A stretch of 9,674 nt of DNA from Chitinophagaceae bacterium (lineage in GTDB: Bacteria > Bacteroidota > Bacteroidia > Chitinophagales > Chitinophagaceae). Below, one piece after another: positions 6,974 to 9,674 of the stretch; within the stretch, counting starts at the first letter, position 1, and every line of letters begins with the position of its first letter. The position numbers were made by a program, and so were the translations under genes. Under the pieces are notes generated by a model. It was given only the letters and a program-made list of their open reading frames with translations. It made no database searches and had not been told where the DNA came from. The DNA is taken from the NCBI GenBank assembly GCA_947378615.1, contig CANCKV010000081.1:1-9674 (forward strand), written 5' to 3'.

Positions 6974-9013
6974 TTATTGTTTAATGAATTTAATCGTTGA
7001 ATAGTTGAGTGCATTCCCAAATGTTAATATATAATTGCCAGATTTCAAATCAGAAATATCAAGTACTTCTTTTTCAGAATGTTGAGGTACTTTTTTGATA
7101 AATACTAGTTTTCCATCCTCACTAAAAACTTTAAGTTCTTCATCCTTATTTGCGGTTTCATGAACAACTGTCAGCGTATTATGAACAGGATTTGAAACAA
7201 CACGAAAACTATTTTCTTTAACCACATTTTTCAGTGAAAGTACATTACTGTAAGATATTGTACCATCATTGTCTATAATTTTAAGTCTATAGAAAGTAGT
7301 TCCGGATACATAATTTGGTTGTTTGTCAATAGCTGAATAAGAGTGATTCCCAATACCATTATTACCTACTGCCATAACCGAACTAATTTCTATAAACGCC
7401 TCTCCATCATTACTTTTTTCGACAATAAAGGAAGCTGTATTGATTTCATTAGCAGTAATCCATTTAAAGAATACTTGTTTTTGAGCAGTATATTCAGCAT
7501 TGAAGTGAACTAATCGAAGGGGCAAATTTACAGGAACCACTAATCCATTCAAGTATTCCTCAAGCATTGTATATCCGCTTGCAGCAATGGAATTCTTATC
7601 TGTACTGTCACTTGGATTTAAACCATGCTCAACTTCCCAACTGTCAGGCATTCCATCATGATCACTATCGAGAGGAGCGATTGCTGTAGAATCATAATTT
7701 GGCCATCCACCTACCGAATCCTGCGTATCAATAATACCTAAATTCCCTTGTCCATAATAAGTACTTGAAGAGTTTGTGGCATGCTGTGATGCAGTGCCTG
7801 TAAAAGTTTCATTCACAATCCTTCTATCGATTGTATCTCTTTTGGGATACGTGTCCCCTGCTCCTGCTAATACAGAATTGTAGGCATCCAAAGCAGTTTG
7901 CATCACAATCGGTTCGTTTTGAGTGGGTGCTGCTAATTTGAATGAGTCGGCATAGGAGGCAGGATAGTATTTTGGTTTCAACCCAAGAAAATTATTTGCA
8001 GTCACCGTAGGTACTCCATTTACATAATTGCCAGACATAAATACTTTTCCGAGCAATCTACTTGCCCAACTAGCCACATAAGCATCGGATGAATTGATGA
8101 TTATTTTTCCCTTCGCCACAGGAGTAGCAGGGCCGGGTTTATAATAATTATTCATGATGTTCACTTCCGCCCTTCTCAGATCAAAAATTGGCTTTCCCGT
8201 ATCAGCAATTTCTATTTCATTCCCATAGCACCCCAAATCATTTCCCCAATTATAAATTACGTTATTTCGATAATCTAAATAGGCTAATGTATCGTGAGTT
8301 CGAGAGCCATTAAATCTGATAGCCCTACTATGATGATTCGCCAATAAATTGTGATGATAAGATGCAAATTGACCACCCCAAACACCCGCATATCCATGAC
8401 TCCCCTTGCCATTATAAGAAGAATTCAAACTCTCACTCACCAAACACCACTGTACAGTAGAATATTTATTATCATAAAAGGTAGCCGCCTCTTCCATTGC
8501 CCAACTCATAGAACAATGATCTACAATAAAATTGTTTGAATTTTCAATATCCAAGCCATAAACTGCAGGAGAATTTGTTTTAGAAACATCTCCCGGACGA
8601 AAATGCATATACCTGATTATTAAGTTTTTTCCATAAATCTTAACCATACTACGTTTAGTACAGATACCGTCACCGGGTGCTGTCTGTCCTGCAATTGTCA
8701 TATTAGAACGCTGAATTTTAATAGGAGTTAATAAGTCAATTATTCCTCCTACCCTAAATACTATTGTTAAGGGTTCGCCAGGATAAGCATTGAATGCCTG
8801 TCTGAAACTCCCTGGTCCATCATCTGCTAGCGTCGTAACTTCATACACTTTACCTCCTCGCCCTCCTAAAGAATATTTTCCATATCCTTCTGCTCCTGGA
8901 AAAGCAAGTTGTTGTGAAAAAAGAAGTGAAGAATTAGATTGAAATAAAAATAGGAGAAGAAAACAACAGCTACTAAAACGGATTTTACTTAACAAAGTCA
9001 AAACTGATGGCAT
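6974..9013 (-). CDS. secreted PL1-type pectate lyase with T9SS sorting domain
   Basis: Pectate lyases cleave polygalacturonate by beta-elimination, using calcium. This 679-residue protein has an N-terminal signal peptide (about 1-33, cut near LFS/QQ). The beta-helix domain (about 36-400) opens with AFPGAEGYGKYSLGGRGG and carries RSNMTIAGQTAPGDGI (102-117), the calcium-site region NNFIVDHCSMSWAMEE (160-175) and HHSRAIRFNGS (227-237), where R230 is the likely catalytic arginine. A DSDHDGMPDSWEVEHGLNP segment (449-467) is a thrombospondin type 3-like calcium motif common in these enzymes. A fibronectin-III-like domain (about 499-595) precedes a C-terminal T9SS type A sorting domain (about 602-679, with SNPVHNTL and SGNYIL). 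It is therefore likely secreted across the outer membrane and cell-attached or released. It is divergent from the GntR gene. Family PL1 is assigned by motif memory; a relative such as PL9 is less likely. Confidence 0.92.
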   Translation of the reverse strand: MPSVLTLLSKIRFSSCCFLLLFLFQSNSSLLFSQQLAFPGAEGYGKYSLGGRGGKVYEVTTLADDGPGSFRQAFNAYPGEPLTIVFRVGGIIDLLTPIKIQRSNMTIAGQTAPGDGICTKRSMVKIYGKNLIIRYMHFRPGDVSKTNSPAVYGLDIENSNNFIVDHCSMSWAMEEAATFYDNKYSTVQWCLVSESLNSSYNGKGSHGYAGVWGGQFASYHHNLLANHHSRAIRFNGSRTHDTLAYLDYRNNVIYNWGNDLGCYGNEIEIADTGKPIFDLRRAEVNIMNNYYKPGPATPVAKGKIIINSSDAYVASWASRLLGKVFMSGNYVNGVPTVTANNFLGLKPKYYPASYADSFKLAAPTQNEPIVMQTALDAYNSVLAGAGDTYPKRDTIDRRIVNETFTGTASQHATNSSSTYYGQGNLGIIDTQDSVGGWPNYDSTAIAPLDSDHDGMPDSWEVEHGLNPSDSTDKNSIAASGYTMLEEYLNGLVVPVNLPLRLVHFNAEYTAQKQVFFKWITANEINTASFIVEKSNDGEAFIEISSVMAVGNNGIGNHSYSAIDKQPNYVSGTTFYRLKIIDNDGTISYSNVLSLKNVVKENSFRVVSNPVHNTLTVVHETANKDEELKVFSEDGKLVFIKKVPQHSEKEVLDISDLKSGNYILTFGNALNYSTIKFIKQ

Positions 9014-9040
9014 AAAACAATCTTTTTAATAACTGAAATG

Positions 9041-9048
9041 TAAATATA
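9041..9048 (-). promoter_or_regulatory. candidate -7 box of the pectate lyase promoter
   Basis: The minus strand reads TATATTTA, one base from the Bacteroidota -7 consensus TAnnTTTG, 27 bases before the lyase ATG. No good TTTG lies 19-21 bases upstream (the best is TTAA), so the promoter would be weak and probably activator-dependent. Its distance to the tandem CAGGA element (65 bp) nearly equals that at SusC (63 bp), which supports the call. Confidence 0.35.
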
Positions 9049-9049
9049 C

Positions 9050-9065
9050 AAGGATTTATATCCTT
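9050..9065. promoter_or_regulatory. perfect palindrome AAGGAT-TTAT-ATCCTT
   Basis: Two perfect 6-base complementary arms flank a 4-base AT centre. The palindrome lies one base upstream of the candidate lyase -7 box, inside the expected promoter spacer, so a dimer bound here would block RNA polymerase. GntR-type dimers usually bind such short palindromes, but no second copy is visible upstream of SusC. It could instead form a small hairpin only if transcription starts further upstream. Confidence 0.4.
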
Positions 9066-9113
9066 ATTTAATGATTCTAAAAAAAACAAATTTATAAGGC
9101 CTGACAAAAGCCG

Positions 9114-9137
9114 CTATCCTGCACTGTCCTGTAATTT
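9114..9137 (-). promoter_or_regulatory. tandem CAGGA operator-like element upstream of lyase
   Basis: This is the second copy of the element at 6941-6964, differing at only three of 24 positions, two of them in the spacer between half-sites. The half-sites TCCTG are at 9117-9121 and 9127-9131 (plus strand), again 10 bp apart. It lies 100 bp before the lyase ATG and 125 bp before the GntR ATG on the other side, so it could control both divergent genes. Conservation stops sharply at the element edges, as expected of a binding site and not of a duplicated promoter region. Confidence 0.65.
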
Positions 9138-9262
9138 GTATTTTTATTAAAGAAAATTGCTTTTATTTGTTTTTTAATTAAAAAAGAAGCTTTTCAATCA
9201 CTAAATCTTGCTATTTTTATAATTCTGTTATAAAAAAGAACACTTAAAAACAAATAAAATTT

Positions 9263-9674
9263 ATGCTAGGGAATATATCAATTGATCCAAAGAGTAAAAC
9301 TCCCATCTATTTACAAATCACCGAAATATTTATTTCGCAAATCGAACAAGGGATTCTTGCGAACGACGTTTTGCTTCCATCTATAAATCAATTTAATGAC
9401 CGTTACAACGTAGCTAGAGATACTATTGAGAAATCATACAAAGAATTACGTAAAAGAGGATACATTCATTCAGTAAGGGGCAAGGGCTACTTTGTTTCTT
9501 ATAACAATAATAATGATGGGATAAAAGTCTTATTTATTTTTAATAAGATAAGTTCTTTCAAAAGAATCATTTACTACAGTTTTTTAAAAGCGTTGGGAGA
9601 TAAAGCAAGCGTCGATTTGCAAATACATCATTATAATCCGCAGATACTCAAAGATATTCTAGAACAGAACGTAA
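9263..9674 (+). CDS. GntR-family regulator with sugar-receptor domain, partial
   Basis: This is the N-terminal 137 residues of a transcription regulator that continues past the window. Residues about 13-79 are a GntR winged helix-turn-helix: PIYLQITEIFISQIEQGIL, LPSINQFNDRYNVARDTIEKSYKEL (38-62) and the wing GYIHSVRGKGYFV. After a short Asn-rich linker (81-84), IKVLFIFNKISSFKRIIYYSFLKALG (87-112) looks like the first strand and helix of a LacI/periplasmic-binding-protein-type receptor domain, an arrangement seen in Bacteroidota GntR regulators of sugar loci. ATG 9263 is secure because an in-frame TAA lies at 9245-9247 and the reading frame has no alternative upstream start. It diverges from the pectate lyase across 249 bases holding the tandem CAGGA element and a palindrome. 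It probably senses a pectin-derived sugar and controls the locus; both points are inferred from position and domain type. Confidence 0.9.
   Translation, partial: MLGNISIDPKSKTPIYLQITEIFISQIEQGILANDVLLPSINQFNDRYNVARDTIEKSYKELRKRGYIHSVRGKGYFVSYNNNNDGIKVLFIFNKISSFKRIIYYSFLKALGDKASVDLQIHHYNPQILKDILEQNV

Noticed and set aside
8351..8539. Plus-strand 62-codon frame opposite the pectate lyase
   Set aside because: Antisense within the beta-helix coding region and lacking any recognisable domain.
9096..9103. AAGGCCTG around 9096-9103 as part of the operator
   Set aside because: It holds only a 6-base self-complementary AGGCCT, is not repeated near SusC, and lies outside the conserved 24-bp element.
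9138..9262. Promoter for the GntR gene
   Set aside because: TATAAT-like (9218-9223) and TTTG-like strings exist, but none has both boxes at 19-21 base spacing; AT richness makes such matches cheap, so I do not call one.
1..9674. CRISPR arrays, tRNA or rRNA genes, insertion sequences, phage genes
   Set aside because: No spaced repeat array, cloverleaf, transposase or integrase sequence was seen; the only convincing repeat is the pair of 24-bp operator-like elements.

Overview
The window is AT-rich and reads as Bacteroidota DNA. It has an adjacent SusC/SusD pair, a pectate lyase ending in a type IX secretion (T9SS) sorting domain, Cys lipoproteins starting 'CKK', and start codons without clear Shine-Dalgarno sequences. 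The overall style suggests a free-living Sphingobacteriia/Chitinophagia-type genome rather than a gut Bacteroides, but this placement is inference from protein style only.

Layout: five genes lie on the minus strand, in transcription order: a PL1-type pectate lyase (9013 to 6974), a SusC-type TonB-dependent transporter (6851 to 3570), its SusD-type lipoprotein (3550 to 1643), a small unrecognised lipoprotein with a PKD/Ig-like end (1585 to 1088), and a GH28 polygalacturonase that runs off the window start (1022 to <1). A GntR-type regulator starts at 9263 on the plus strand, diverges from the lyase, and runs off the window end. No gene-free stretch exceeds 300 bases; the largest is the 249-base divergent region 9014-9262.

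Together this is a pectin (homogalacturonan) utilisation locus. The secreted lyase cleaves the polymer, SusC/SusD capture and import oligogalacturonides, the small lipoprotein sits where SusE/F-like glycan-binding proteins usually lie, and GH28 hydrolyses galacturonides in the periplasm or at the surface. The GntR protein carries the beginning of a LacI-type sugar-receptor domain and probably senses a breakdown product.

The most interesting non-coding signal is a 24-bp element found twice, 21 of 24 bases identical: once upstream of the pectate lyase (9114-9137) and once upstream of SusC (6941-6964). It holds two direct CAGGA repeats exactly 10 bp apart. Both copies lie about 63-65 bp upstream of a candidate -7 box. 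This looks like the operator of the locus, marking two separately controlled transcription units. A perfect 6-bp inverted repeat (9050-9065) next to the candidate lyase -7 box may be a second operator.
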